A stretch of DNA of 31,840 nucleotides from JASJCP01 sp051155735 (GTDB lineage Bacteria > Cyanobacteriota > Cyanobacteriia > Cyanobacteriales > Xenococcaceae). Both the position numbers and the translations under genes were made by a program. The DNA lies in contig DAXETX010000185.1 of NCBI GenBank assembly GCA_051155735.1, positions 1-31,840 of the forward strand. Direction: 5' to 3'. The notes below the pieces were generated by a model that made no database searches, was not told the DNA's origin, and worked only from the letters and a program-made list of their open reading frames with translations. Of this stretch, positions 1 through 6,467 are shown piece by piece (the first letter of the stretch is position 1; every line of letters starts with the position of its first letter).

Positions 1-135
1 TTGACTACTCCGCCCCATGAATGAGGGCGGATTCTAATAAGGATGTTTCGCAATGGGATGAATCCGCATTGCTCCACGTTTTTATCTTATTAGCTGACCA
101 CAGTTTTATCCTGTGGGGCGAAGTCAAAATCGCCC
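1..135 (-). ncRNA. Candidate omega-RNA (right-end guide RNA scaffold) of the tnpB element
   Basis: Reading the minus strand toward the element end, four consecutive perfect hairpins occur: stems 130-135/116-121 (TCGCCC with GGGCGA), 111-116/98-103 (CTGTGG with CCACAG), 67-72/50-55 (CATTGC with GCAATG) and 25-30/10-15 (GGGCGG with CCGCCC). The first two share base 116. TnpB omega-RNAs are known to overlap the 3' end of tnpB and the right end, with the guide taken from flanking DNA just beyond the end. All four hairpins lie inside the tnpB coding region. The guide would be outside this window. The 5' limit of the RNA is not visible. Confidence 0.5.
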
Positions 136-1348
136 TACTCACTTGCTCAAGGCTCATGCTTCTAAGGCTGCTTAAGTTTGTGGCTACTTTACGGATGATG
201 TTAGCTGCACCGTTACAGTCTGCGTTGATATACCAGTTATTTGCAGTTCGATACAAACCACGCTTAGTTCTTTTCCCTGACGGCTTCCAATCTTGGGGTT
301 TTTCACCTATTGTTGGCAGATAGTCACCATCTAAGAAACTAGCTTTGCTGGTATAACTTTCTTCAGTCTCAAGAAACTGAATTCCATACTGCTCACAGAG
401 TTGAGCAATTCTGTCTTTGAGTCGTGCTGTAGGGATAGGTACGAACTCAGAATTATTTTTTTTGCCAATATTGATACTATCTTTGTTGCGTTTATTCCAA
501 CCAAAAACGATAGTGCCTATGTTATTTTCCAGGCAATGAGATATTACTATTTTCGCTGCTTTGTTGATACCATCGCGCATTTGTCTATTGCGTTTTTCAG
601 TTATCTTAGCAAGTCTATTACTCCAAAACCCTTGTGATTTATTCTCTTTAATTGTTGATACTTGTTTGTTGTACCAACGATTCATTGATTTGATATGTTT
701 CCCGTCAACAATAAAGCTAGTTTCAACATTAGAAACGCAAGTCAACCAATTGTTTAAACCAGGGTCAATTCCTAATACGTTATTTGAATTGAGTTTTACT
801 TTTTTTACTTCTTTAGTATAGACAAACTCAAAATAAAAACATTTGTTTCTTGGCAGTATTCTTAACTCTTTAACATCAGCAAAATTAAGATTTGATGGCA
901 TTGGAATATAGAAACTATCCAAGCCAAACCACCGTTTACAAGTCTTACCCAGTGGCAGTCTTATCTGATTTTCTTCCAACTTAAGTGCTTGCTTGGGATA
1001 ACTAACCGTTGCTAAACCACCTTTCTTTCTGTAGTTTGGTATCCTTGGTCTATCAGTTATTTCTCCTTTCTTGTATGCCTTGACCAAACCTTTATATGAT
1101 TTGAAGGATTCTGCTACAGTTCTTAATATTTGTTGTGCAGCTTGAGAGTGCAATACTAGAGCGTGATAGTTAGTTTTGTACTCTTTCTCTAAATCGTATT
1201 TGCCGATAATTTTCTTGGCTTTAAAATATAGTTGCCTAGCATAATAAATTCCCATGTTAGTGAGCTTGTGAGACTCTTCGCACAGGAATGTTAATATATT
1301 AATTAAGTCATTATTTTGACTTACTAGAACTTGCTGGCAACCGTACAT
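5..1348 (-). CDS. tnpB: TnpB, RNA-guided endonuclease of an IS200/IS605 element (non-canonical RuvC/zinc region)
   Basis: This 447-residue TnpB belongs to the RNA-guided nuclease family ancestral to Cas12. Visible motifs are RuvC-I GIDPG (D195) and RuvC-III NADCNGAANI (D377). The usual RuvC-II Glu motif (IVxEDL-type) is replaced by IVFGWN at about 280-285. A conserved-looking ETEESYTSKAS follows at about 327-337 and may provide the acidic residue (E329 or E330). The CxxC pairs of the TnpB zinc finger between RuvC-II and -III are absent; the segment reads SKASFLDGD then GKRTKRGLYR. The start is ATG 1348 with GAGG about 8 bases upstream. The stop TAG (7-5) lies 4 bases from the element end, so the last residues are encoded by the right-end hairpin. 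Length and the D residues argue for an intact protein; nuclease activity is inferred. Confidence 0.88.
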   Translation of the reverse strand: MYGCQQVLVSQNNDLINILTFLCEESHKLTNMGIYYARQLYFKAKKIIGKYDLEKEYKTNYHALVLHSQAAQQILRTVAESFKSYKGLVKAYKKGEITDRPRIPNYRKKGGLATVSYPKQALKLEENQIRLPLGKTCKRWFGLDSFYIPMPSNLNFADVKELRILPRNKCFYFEFVYTKEVKKVKLNSNNVLGIDPGLNNWLTCVSNVETSFIVDGKHIKSMNRWYNKQVSTIKENKSQGFWSNRLAKITEKRNRQMRDGINKAAKIVISHCLENNIGTIVFGWNKRNKDSINIGKKNNSEFVPIPTARLKDRIAQLCEQYGIQFLETEESYTSKASFLDGDYLPTIGEKPQDWKPSGKRTKRGLYRTANNWYINADCNGAANIIRKVATNLSSLRSMSLEQVSRAILTSPHRIKLWSANKIKTWSNADSSHCETSLLESALIHGAE

Positions 1349-1371
1349 TTAAACCTCATTTAGTTGAGCAA

Positions 1372-1405
1372 ATTATATCATGTTTTCGGGACACTTAAAA
1401 GTGTC
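1372..1405 (-). promoter_or_regulatory. Candidate tnpB promoter -10 and adjacent palindrome
   Basis: The minus strand carries TATAAT (1377-1372) about 24 bases before the tnpB ATG. A palindrome (GACACTT 1390-1396, AAGTGTC 1399-1405) lies just upstream. No good -35 hexamer is present at 17 bases, so the palindrome may be an activator or operator site or simply part of the left-end fold. Confidence 0.35.
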
Positions 1406-1433
1406 TAACCTGAACGGTTCGCTCGTTTTCATG

Positions 1434-1516
1434 AGGGGCTGTCGCCTGTGCTTTGCCAGGCGTTTAAACGCCCCGTCCCCTGCTTGAAAGACAGGGGCTT
1501 TCAACATCGCTACTCG
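1434..1516 (-). other. Left-end secondary structure of the tnpB element
   Basis: Besides the end-proximal hairpin (1477-1497), there is an inner hairpin (CGCCTG 1443-1448 with CAGGCG 1457-1462) and the 14-base palindrome GGCGTTTAAACGCC at 1459-1472. Bases GGGGC near 1435-1439 can also pair with GCCCC at 1470-1474, so a branched structure is possible. Single-stranded hairpins at the left end are what a TnpA of this family recognises. Confidence 0.6.
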
Positions 1517-1652
1517 GTAAGAGCTTTGATAAAATTTGTTACCAAATCAACAGTCTTAAATTCTTAATTTTTGATATAGTAAAGAACGTGAATTTTGAGC
1601 GAGTCAGCGGTACTCTGTCTTGCAAAAGTAGGGAATGCGGTCACAGTTGATG

Positions 1653-1699
1653 ATGAGATTCGAGAAAATCATGTAAAGATTCTTTAAGAAGAATCTCAT
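1653..1699 (+). promoter_or_regulatory. Mutually exclusive hairpins upstream of psbU
   Basis: AGATTCTT (1677-1684) pairs perfectly with AAGAATCT (1689-1696) around a four-base loop. The same 3' arm extended, GAATCTCAT (1691-1699), pairs perfectly with ATGAGATTC (1653-1661). Only one of the two can form at a time. No U-run follows, so this is not a classical attenuator. Whether it is transcribed is unknown. Confidence 0.3.
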
Positions 1700-1742
1700 T
1701 TAGAGTCCTATAGTTAGAAATTTGAGGCGTTAATTTAGTAAA

Positions 1743-1761
1743 GTTAACTAAGGTTAACTAA
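1743..1761 (+). repeat. Direct repeat GTTAACTAA x2 at 10-base spacing
   Basis: GTTAACTAA occurs at 1743-1751 and 1753-1761, one helical turn apart, and each copy contains the palindrome GTTAAC. It lies about 50 bases upstream of a possible psbU -35 box, a position suited to an activator. The binding factor is unknown. Confidence 0.35.
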
Positions 1762-1803
1762 ATTAGTAACTGAAATACTCTGACCGCGGAAGGCGGGGAA
1801 CGG

Positions 1804-1832
1804 TTGACCTAAAAGTGGTGTGCTTCTACAGA
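1804..1832 (+). promoter_or_regulatory. Possible psbU promoter
   Basis: TTGACC (1804-1809), a 17-base spacer, then TACAGA (1827-1832). The -35 is good and the -10 weak. It would give a leader of about 125 bases before psbU. Confidence 0.25.
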
Positions 1833-1962
1833 TATTTTATCTTCAGGAGCAACCTAAGAAACTAAGGAGCTTGCGGGAACTAAATTCCGCGCTTAAATTT
1901 TTATGACAAAACTTTTAAATTTTTTGTCAGTTATTTTTTTTCAAGTAGGAGGAACACGATTG

Positions 1963-2379
1963 ATGAGAAAATTGGCAAGCATTTTTGCTGCGATCATACT
2001 TGTATTAAGTTCTTGGGGATTTGCTGGAGTAAATGCTGCTCAAGCTGAGCCGATTAATCTTTTGGCTCTGCCAGCTTCTCCAATTTTGGCAGTCCGTCGG
2101 AATGCTGCTGATGCTAAACTCAGTGAAATTCAAAACAAACTGGATTTAAATAATAGCGATGTTCGAGATTTTCGTAACTTACGCGGTTTTTATCCGACTC
2201 TGGCGAGTATGATTATTCAAAATGCTCCTTATGAAAATGTTGAGGATGTTTTGGATATTCCTGGTCTGAGTGAGAAGCAAAAAGAACGTCTGCAAGCAAA
2301 TTTAGATAACTTTGTGGTTACTGATGCTGCTTATGTAATGAATTCAGGAGATGATCGCTATAATCCTGGAGTCTATTAA
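1963..2379 (+). CDS. psbU: Photosystem II extrinsic protein PsbU (12 kDa)
   Basis: PsbU is a lumenal extrinsic subunit that stabilises the oxygen-evolving Mn cluster and Cl- requirement of photosystem II. The 138-residue precursor has a signal peptide (MRKLASIFAAII..., Ala-rich to AQA before EPIN) suited to export into the thylakoid lumen. The mature part has the family pattern: NNSDVRDFRNLRGFYPTLA, then a helix-hairpin-helix-like VLDIPGLSEKQKERLQ, and the C-terminal GDDRYNPGVY. I chose ATG 1963 because AGGAGG (1947-1952) precedes it by 10 bases and the signal peptide then starts correctly. The upstream ATG 1903 would add 20 residues without a ribosome-binding site. It is monocistronic, followed by a strong terminator. 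Confidence 0.95.
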   Translation: MRKLASIFAAIILVLSSWGFAGVNAAQAEPINLLALPASPILAVRRNAADAKLSEIQNKLDLNNSDVRDFRNLRGFYPTLASMIIQNAPYENVEDVLDIPGLSEKQKERLQANLDNFVVTDAAYVMNSGDDRYNPGVY

Positions 2380-2409
2380 TTATGCAATTTTAATCAAGAA
2401 TTTTTGCTA

Positions 2410-2436
2410 CCACGTTACTAAACAACGTGGTTTTTT
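2410..2436 (+). terminator. Rho-independent terminator of psbU
   Basis: CCACGTT (2410-2416) pairs with AACGTGG (2424-2430) and is followed at once by TTTTTT (2431-2436). It is one-directional: no T-run follows on the minus strand. Confidence 0.85.
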
Positions 2437-2438
2437 AC

Positions 2439-2891
2439 TTAGGCATGAAAATAGAGCATTGAAATACCAACACCAAGGGACAATCCAACTAAAACTTGAA
2501 AAGGGGTATGTCCTAAAAGTTCTTTAAGTCGCTCCTCATTAAGATTATGTTTTTCTTGGAAAAGTTCATCGACAATTTGATTGAGTAGTTTGGCTTGTTT
2601 TCCCGCAGCTTGGCGCACTCCTGCTGCATCGTACATGACAATTACGGCAAATAGACAGGCGATCGCAAATTCAGGAGATGACCAGCCCATAGTTTGACCA
2701 ATGCTGGTGGCTAAAGCCCCTACTAGTGCGGAGTGAGCGCTAGGCATCCCACCAGTAGTTACCAGATAGCGGAAATTCACCTTACGATTTTTAATCAGTT
2801 CAATAATTAGTTTGAGTCCTTGAGCCGTCAAACAAGCTAGGACTGCAACCACTAGTGTCTGATTGTGGAAAATTTCAGAGACTTCTACCAT
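2439..2891 (-). CDS. Divergent PAP2 family membrane protein (DUF212)
   Basis: This 150-residue integral membrane protein belongs to the divergent PAP2 (acid phosphatase/vanadium haloperoxidase-related) family. The family signature GGMPSAHSALVGALATSIG is present; its SAHS corresponds to the phosphatase Ser-His motif. A later YDAAGVRQAAGKQAKLLN segment and a C-terminal hydrophobic helix complete the family layout. It starts 34 bases after the crtE stop on the same strand. From memory this gene commonly follows crtE in cyanobacteria, which suggests a prenyl-diphosphate or lipid phosphatase role, but this is unproven. I chose ATG 2891; the only upstream alternative in frame is a TTG at 2918. Confidence 0.85.
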   Translation of the reverse strand: MVEVSEIFHNQTLVVAVLACLTAQGLKLIIELIKNRKVNFRYLVTTGGMPSAHSALVGALATSIGQTMGWSSPEFAIACLFAVIVMYDAAGVRQAAGKQAKLLNQIVDELFQEKHNLNEERLKELLGHTPFQVLVGLSLGVGISMLYFHA

Positions 2892-2925
2892 CTGTTTATC
2901 TATTGATAAGTTGTACAAAGTTGGA

Positions 2926-3855
2926 TTAGTGGTTACGAGTCAGGATATATTTAGCGATCGCTCTTAAGGGTTCAGCCTTGTCGCCATAGGATTGGAGTTG
3001 GGCGATCGCCTCATCGACCAGTTTTTGCGCTTGCTCTTGAGACTTTTCTAAGCCCCAAAGACTGGGATAGGTCGCTTTTTGAGCTTGCAAGTCTTTACCC
3101 GCAGTTTTACCGAGTTGCTCATCAGTGGCAGTAATGTCGAGAATGTCATCGATAATCTGAAACGCCAACCCGATGTTTTGGGCATATTGGGCTAATTTAG
3201 CGATATCTGCTGCTGAAGCTCCTGCTAACATTGCGCCTGAGACTACCGAAGTTTCTAACAAAGCTCCTGTTTTATGAGTATGAATAAAACTTAAAGTTGC
3301 TACGCTAATATCAGTTTTTCCTTCTGACTCTAGGTCTAATACTTGACCTCCTACTAATCCTGCTGCCCCGACAGTACGCCCCAACCTAGCCAAAACTTTG
3401 ACCAGGCGATCGGCAGGAACATCTTGGGTTTGGGTGGCTACGTATTCAAAAGCATAGGCTAATAAGCCATCTCCTGCTAAAATCGCAATATCTTCGCCAT
3501 AAACCTTGTGATTGGTTAGTTTTCCGCGACGATAATCATCGTTATCCATAGCGGGTAAATCATCGTGAATTAAAGACATAGTATGAATCATCTCTAATCC
3601 ACAGGCGGTAGGCATCGCCATCGCTACTGTTCCACCCATAAGCTGACAAGTAGCTAAACAGAGAATCGGACGAAGGCGTTTTCCCCCTGCAAGCAAAGAA
3701 TAACGCATTGCTTCATAAATTTTTTCGGGTTTTGCTAGAATAATAGATCGATCTAAAGCAGCTTCGACTAATTTTTGATGTTCTTGGAGATAGCTATTGA
3801 GGTCAAATGCTGCACTTTGTTCCTGCTCAATGGTTTTTTCGTCCGTTTTTACCAT
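2926..3855 (-). CDS. crtE: Geranylgeranyl diphosphate synthase CrtE
   Basis: This trans-isoprenyl diphosphate synthase condenses IPP with allylic diphosphates to GGPP, the precursor of carotenoids, phytol and plastoquinone side chains. It has both aspartate-rich motifs: first HDDLPAMDNDDYRRG (about 97-111), second IIDDILD with the following GKTAGKD. The substrate-binding GGKRLRP is at about 57-63. At 309 residues from ATG 3855 it fits the family (about 300). The frame is open further upstream only via a TTG (3945), which would overlap the preceding gene's stop region, so ATG 3855 is preferred. It lies between the PD-(D/E)XK gene and the PAP2-like gene on the same strand. Confidence 0.93.
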   Translation of the reverse strand: MVKTDEKTIEQEQSAAFDLNSYLQEHQKLVEAALDRSIILAKPEKIYEAMRYSLLAGGKRLRPILCLATCQLMGGTVAMAMPTACGLEMIHTMSLIHDDLPAMDNDDYRRGKLTNHKVYGEDIAILAGDGLLAYAFEYVATQTQDVPADRLVKVLARLGRTVGAAGLVGGQVLDLESEGKTDISVATLSFIHTHKTGALLETSVVSGAMLAGASAADIAKLAQYAQNIGLAFQIIDDILDITATDEQLGKTAGKDLQAQKATYPSLWGLEKSQEQAQKLVDEAIAQLQSYGDKAEPLRAIAKYILTRNH

Positions 3856-3941
3856 ATCTAGATTTGATGAATCAACTTGCTTTCCATTATTACCTGATTT
3901 GAGTCCCTCCCTCAAATTGTCTTTACATATTATCGGAAAAC

Positions 3942-4736
3942 TCAAATTGAGATTTCGGCGATTTGATCTAGAGAAGTCAAAGAACTAGAAGCTAAATTAG
4001 CTTGAGTCTCTATTGAGTTGATATTGTTGCTTGAAGTGTTGTGGGTTGAGTTAGCCAGATCTTGGCGAAATGGACAAGACTTTTCACAGTTAGTCTGATG
4101 GGGAAAATCATTGGTTAATAACCAGTAGTCTAAGTTGGTTAGTAAATTGGTTAAATCAGTTTTAGTTTGAGTGTGTTGATCGGCACTATAAGTAAAAGTA
4201 TAGTTTTGAGGTTGTTGGGGCAATTTAACAAACCAATAAGTCAGGGATATTTGTTCGGGTGCGTATTCGGAAGTTTCTGCTAGAACGTATAGGTAAAGTC
4301 GAGTTTGCCAGTCGTGAGCTAAATTTTTGTTGCTAGGTGGTTGTAAATAGGTTTTCCAGTCAATTATTTGAGCTTGATTTTGATTGGCAATTAATAGGTC
4401 ATAGACTACTGTTAGTAAGTAGCTACCATGATTTAGGGTGCGAGAATGTTCCGCTTCACGCCAAGTCTGACTATTGTCTGGGTTTAAAATATCAGGTGCA
4501 GCCTCAATTAAGGCTTTGAGAGAATGGTCTAATTCTGGTTCTGCTTGTAATAATGATTCTAGGGGTAATCCGAGTTCTCGCTGTTGCATTAGTAAATGAA
4601 AGTGACTACCCCAGATCAGTTTGTCTTCTTGTTCTGGATTAGTAAGAGTCGGTAAGTTTTCTAAGTAAGTTTGTTGAAATTTAGGCGGACAAATTTCTAA
4701 AAGATTTAGATGTCCTTGAGATAGACGATAGAACAT
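3942..4736 (-). CDS. PD-(D/E)XK nuclease family protein (RecB-like)
   Basis: This 264-residue protein has a single RecB/Cas4-type nuclease domain. Visible motifs are GSHFH (about 43-47), D113 in VVYDLLI, the catalytic IIDWKTY (D126, K128), and QTRLYLYVLAE (about 144-154), the QxxxY motif of RecB-like nucleases. Cys16, Cys217 and Cys221 resemble the cysteines of Fe-S RecB relatives, but only three are present, so a full 4Fe-4S site is doubtful. The tail after about 228 is low-complexity (Ser/Asn/Thr). It starts 36 bases after the preceding gene and has no helicase partner here. The substrate is unknown; related stand-alone proteins are widespread in cyanobacteria. Confidence 0.8.
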   Translation of the reverse strand: MFYRLSQGHLNLLEICPPKFQQTYLENLPTLTNPEQEDKLIWGSHFHLLMQQRELGLPLESLLQAEPELDHSLKALIEAAPDILNPDNSQTWREAEHSRTLNHGSYLLTVVYDLLIANQNQAQIIDWKTYLQPPSNKNLAHDWQTRLYLYVLAETSEYAPEQISLTYWFVKLPQQPQNYTFTYSADQHTQTKTDLTNLLTNLDYWLLTNDFPHQTNCEKSCPFRQDLANSTHNTSSNNINSIETQANLASSSLTSLDQIAEISI

Positions 4737-4772
4737 TGAATAGGGTGCAGAGTAGATGATCTCATAATTAAT

Positions 4773-5237
4773 TTAAGCTAGATCGTTAGGAACATCTAAG
4801 AGTTTTTTTAATTGCTGTTGAATTAAACTTTGTAAATCGCTACGCTTGAGTTCAATCGCCGTATTAAGATCATCTGGTTGGGTAAAAAAGACCATACTAT
4901 CTATCGAAGATAGAGAAAATAGTCTAAATAAAATGTGGGTAATCGGTAGAGGCGCAGCTAAAATGTCAGGATTTTGTTTCCCTTGAAAACTAGCTGCATC
5001 TTCAAGGGAACTAAAAGCATAAATTACTTGTTTTGAAGCTTCATTAGAGTCTTGCTGACTAATAGTATGTACGACCCATTGATCGGACAAATTTTGTAAG
5101 ATGTAATACTCTGTATGTCCTAAGCGTTGTCCTAAAATTTCTAAGACAGGTGCGATCGCTTGTTGAATAACTACTGTAGAAAGTCCATATTTAGGGGCAT
5201 CATCAATCAGAATTTGTAATTGTTGGGTTAAATCCAT
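4773..5237 (-). CDS. Conserved hypothetical protein, 154 aa
   Basis: I recognise no domain. The protein has no signal peptide or membrane segment. The N-terminal half reads as amphipathic helices (MDLTQQLQILIDDAPKYG), the middle contains a VIYAFSSLEDAASF segment suggestive of a mixed alpha/beta fold, and the C-terminus is a Leu/Gln-rich helix (LQSLIQQQLKKLLDV). Its ATG (5237) follows the stop of the acyltransferase gene by two bases, so the two are almost certainly co-transcribed and translationally coupled. Codon use is like the neighbours, with no sign of transfer. Confidence 0.75.
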   Translation of the reverse strand: MDLTQQLQILIDDAPKYGLSTVVIQQAIAPVLEILGQRLGHTEYYILQNLSDQWVVHTISQQDSNEASKQVIYAFSSLEDAASFQGKQNPDILAAPLPITHILFRLFSLSSIDSMVFFTQPDDLNTAIELKRSDLQSLIQQQLKKLLDVPNDLA

Positions 5238-5239
5238 TA

Positions 5240-6436
5240 TTAAAGTGAGAGTTTAAAGTTAATTTCTTTCTTATTAAACGGTAACTCATGATTAATGGCA
5301 GTGATTTCTTGTTGCTCCATGTCGTTAATTTCTGCAATATAATTTTTGAGGATCTGACTGATTCGGCGATCGCGAAACCGATGTAAACTGTAGTTGGGAG
5401 TAGCGGGAAAGCCTCTTCTTCTTTTATGACTTCCGCCTGCACCAGGGTCAAACATGGTGATCCCATTATCTATTGCCCATTCAATGGGTTTATAATAGCA
5501 AGCTTCAAAATGGAGATTATTATATTCTTCAAAACAACCCCAGTAACGCCCGTATAAATTTTTGCCTTTGTGCAGACAAAAGGATAATCCCACAGGTTTT
5601 TTGGGATTATGTTCCCCATAAGCCACAGCTAATAAGACGCGATGACTGTAATTGGGATATAGTTGTTCAAAAAAACGGCGCGTGAGATATTTACTGCCCC
5701 AATAGAATTTATCGCAGGTGCTACTATAAAAACGGTGAATTAGCGGATAAAGCTGAGGCTCGATCTCTTCCCCTGTAAATACTTGCATCTCTAGGTTGGC
5801 TTTGCTGACAGCTTTTCTTTCCTTTTTGATATTTTTTCTTTGGTTGGAACTAAACATCTTTAAATAATCATCAAAACTCTCAAAGTTACGATTTGTCCAA
5901 ATATAGCTGTGATGTAACCAAGCATTGTAGCCGTGGTGTTCCATGGTGTTGCGCCATTGCGGATCGACAAAAAGAAAGTTACAGCCTGAAAGATTATTGC
6001 GATCGCAGAAGCGGTCGATCTCTGCTACCATAATTTCGGTGATCTCCGCTTCAGCTTCGCCTGGGGCGATTAAAAAGCGATAGCCGACAGCAGGAGTAAA
6101 AGGAGTCATTCCTAACAGTTTGGGATAATATTCTATGCCTAGACGGTAAGCTAAGTTTGCCCACTGACTATCAAAGACAAATTCGCCGTAACTATGTCCT
6201 TTAATATATAAGGGTGCAGCAGCGATTAGTTGCTGGTTGCGCCAAAGAGTTAGATGACAAGGTTGCCAACCTGTACGGGGAATTGCACTACGGGAAGTTT
6301 CGATGTTATTCAGCCATTCCCATTCTAAAAAGGGTGTTTCTAGAGGTTGGGCTAAAGCATCCCATTCTGATTGGGGAATTTCAGCGATTTTGGTAATCCA
6401 ATTAACCGAATATTTGCTGGTAATTTGCTCAAACAT
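5240..6436 (-). CDS. FemAB/GNAT-like N-acyltransferase (COG3146 type)
   Basis: This 398-residue cytoplasmic protein is of the predicted N-acyltransferase family related to peptidoglycan FemAB enzymes (formerly DUF482). Family-typical stretches include FLEWEWLNNIE near the N-terminus, AAPLYIKGHSYGEFVFD at about 72-88, SSNQRKNIKKERKAV at about 205-219, and the C-terminal FEACYYKPIEWAI with FDPGAGGSHKRRRGF. The acyl donor (acyl-CoA or aminoacyl-tRNA) and acceptor are unknown. It starts 31 bases after the CHAT-CHASE2 gene and is followed two bases later by the 154-residue gene. Identification rests on the overall pattern. Confidence 0.85.
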   Translation of the reverse strand: MFEQITSKYSVNWITKIAEIPQSEWDALAQPLETPFLEWEWLNNIETSRSAIPRTGWQPCHLTLWRNQQLIAAAPLYIKGHSYGEFVFDSQWANLAYRLGIEYYPKLLGMTPFTPAVGYRFLIAPGEAEAEITEIMVAEIDRFCDRNNLSGCNFLFVDPQWRNTMEHHGYNAWLHHSYIWTNRNFESFDDYLKMFSSNQRKNIKKERKAVSKANLEMQVFTGEEIEPQLYPLIHRFYSSTCDKFYWGSKYLTRRFFEQLYPNYSHRVLLAVAYGEHNPKKPVGLSFCLHKGKNLYGRYWGCFEEYNNLHFEACYYKPIEWAIDNGITMFDPGAGGSHKRRRGFPATPNYSLHRFRDRRISQILKNYIAEINDMEQQEITAINHELPFNKKEINFKLSL

Positions 6437-6467
6437 AAATTAGATATGGGGGGATGCTGATTCTGAT

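Larger units (their letters stand above)
1..1516 (-). mobile_element. IS200/IS605-family (IS608-like ends) tnpB-only element
   Basis: The element reads on the minus strand with a single gene, tnpB, and no tnpA. The left end lies at about 1516: the minus strand reads TTAC (1520-1517) just outside, and AAAG (1501-1498) sits directly 5' of a perfect hairpin (CCCCTG 1477-1482 with CAGGGG 1492-1497). The right end is base 1: the last four minus-strand bases are TCAA, and GAAT (34-31) sits directly 5' of a hairpin (CCGCCC 10-15 with GGGCGG 25-30). TTAC/AAAG and TCAA/GAAT are the cleavage/guide pairs known for IS608, so both ends look intact. The element would be mobilised only by a TnpA supplied in trans. 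The window begins exactly at the right end, so the right flank cannot be seen. Confidence 0.82.
1517..1962 (+). other. Gene-free psbU upstream region with several structured elements
   Basis: These 446 bases lie between the tnpB element and the psbU start codon. They hold competing inverted repeats (1653-1699), a 10-base-spaced direct repeat (1743-1761), and a possible promoter (1804-1832), listed separately. An open frame reaches back to ATG 1903, but it lacks a ribosome-binding site and only extends psbU. I see no tRNA-like cloverleaf and no convincing second gene. Confidence 0.5.

Noticed and set aside
21..821. Three open frames on the plus strand opposite tnpB (21-323, 401-637, 561-821)
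   Set aside because: They are antisense to a well-supported coding region, have no ribosome-binding site, and show no recognisable protein pattern.
1903..1962. Longer psbU beginning at ATG 1903
   Set aside because: No ribosome-binding site precedes it, while AGGAGG stands before ATG 1963 and the signal peptide starts there.
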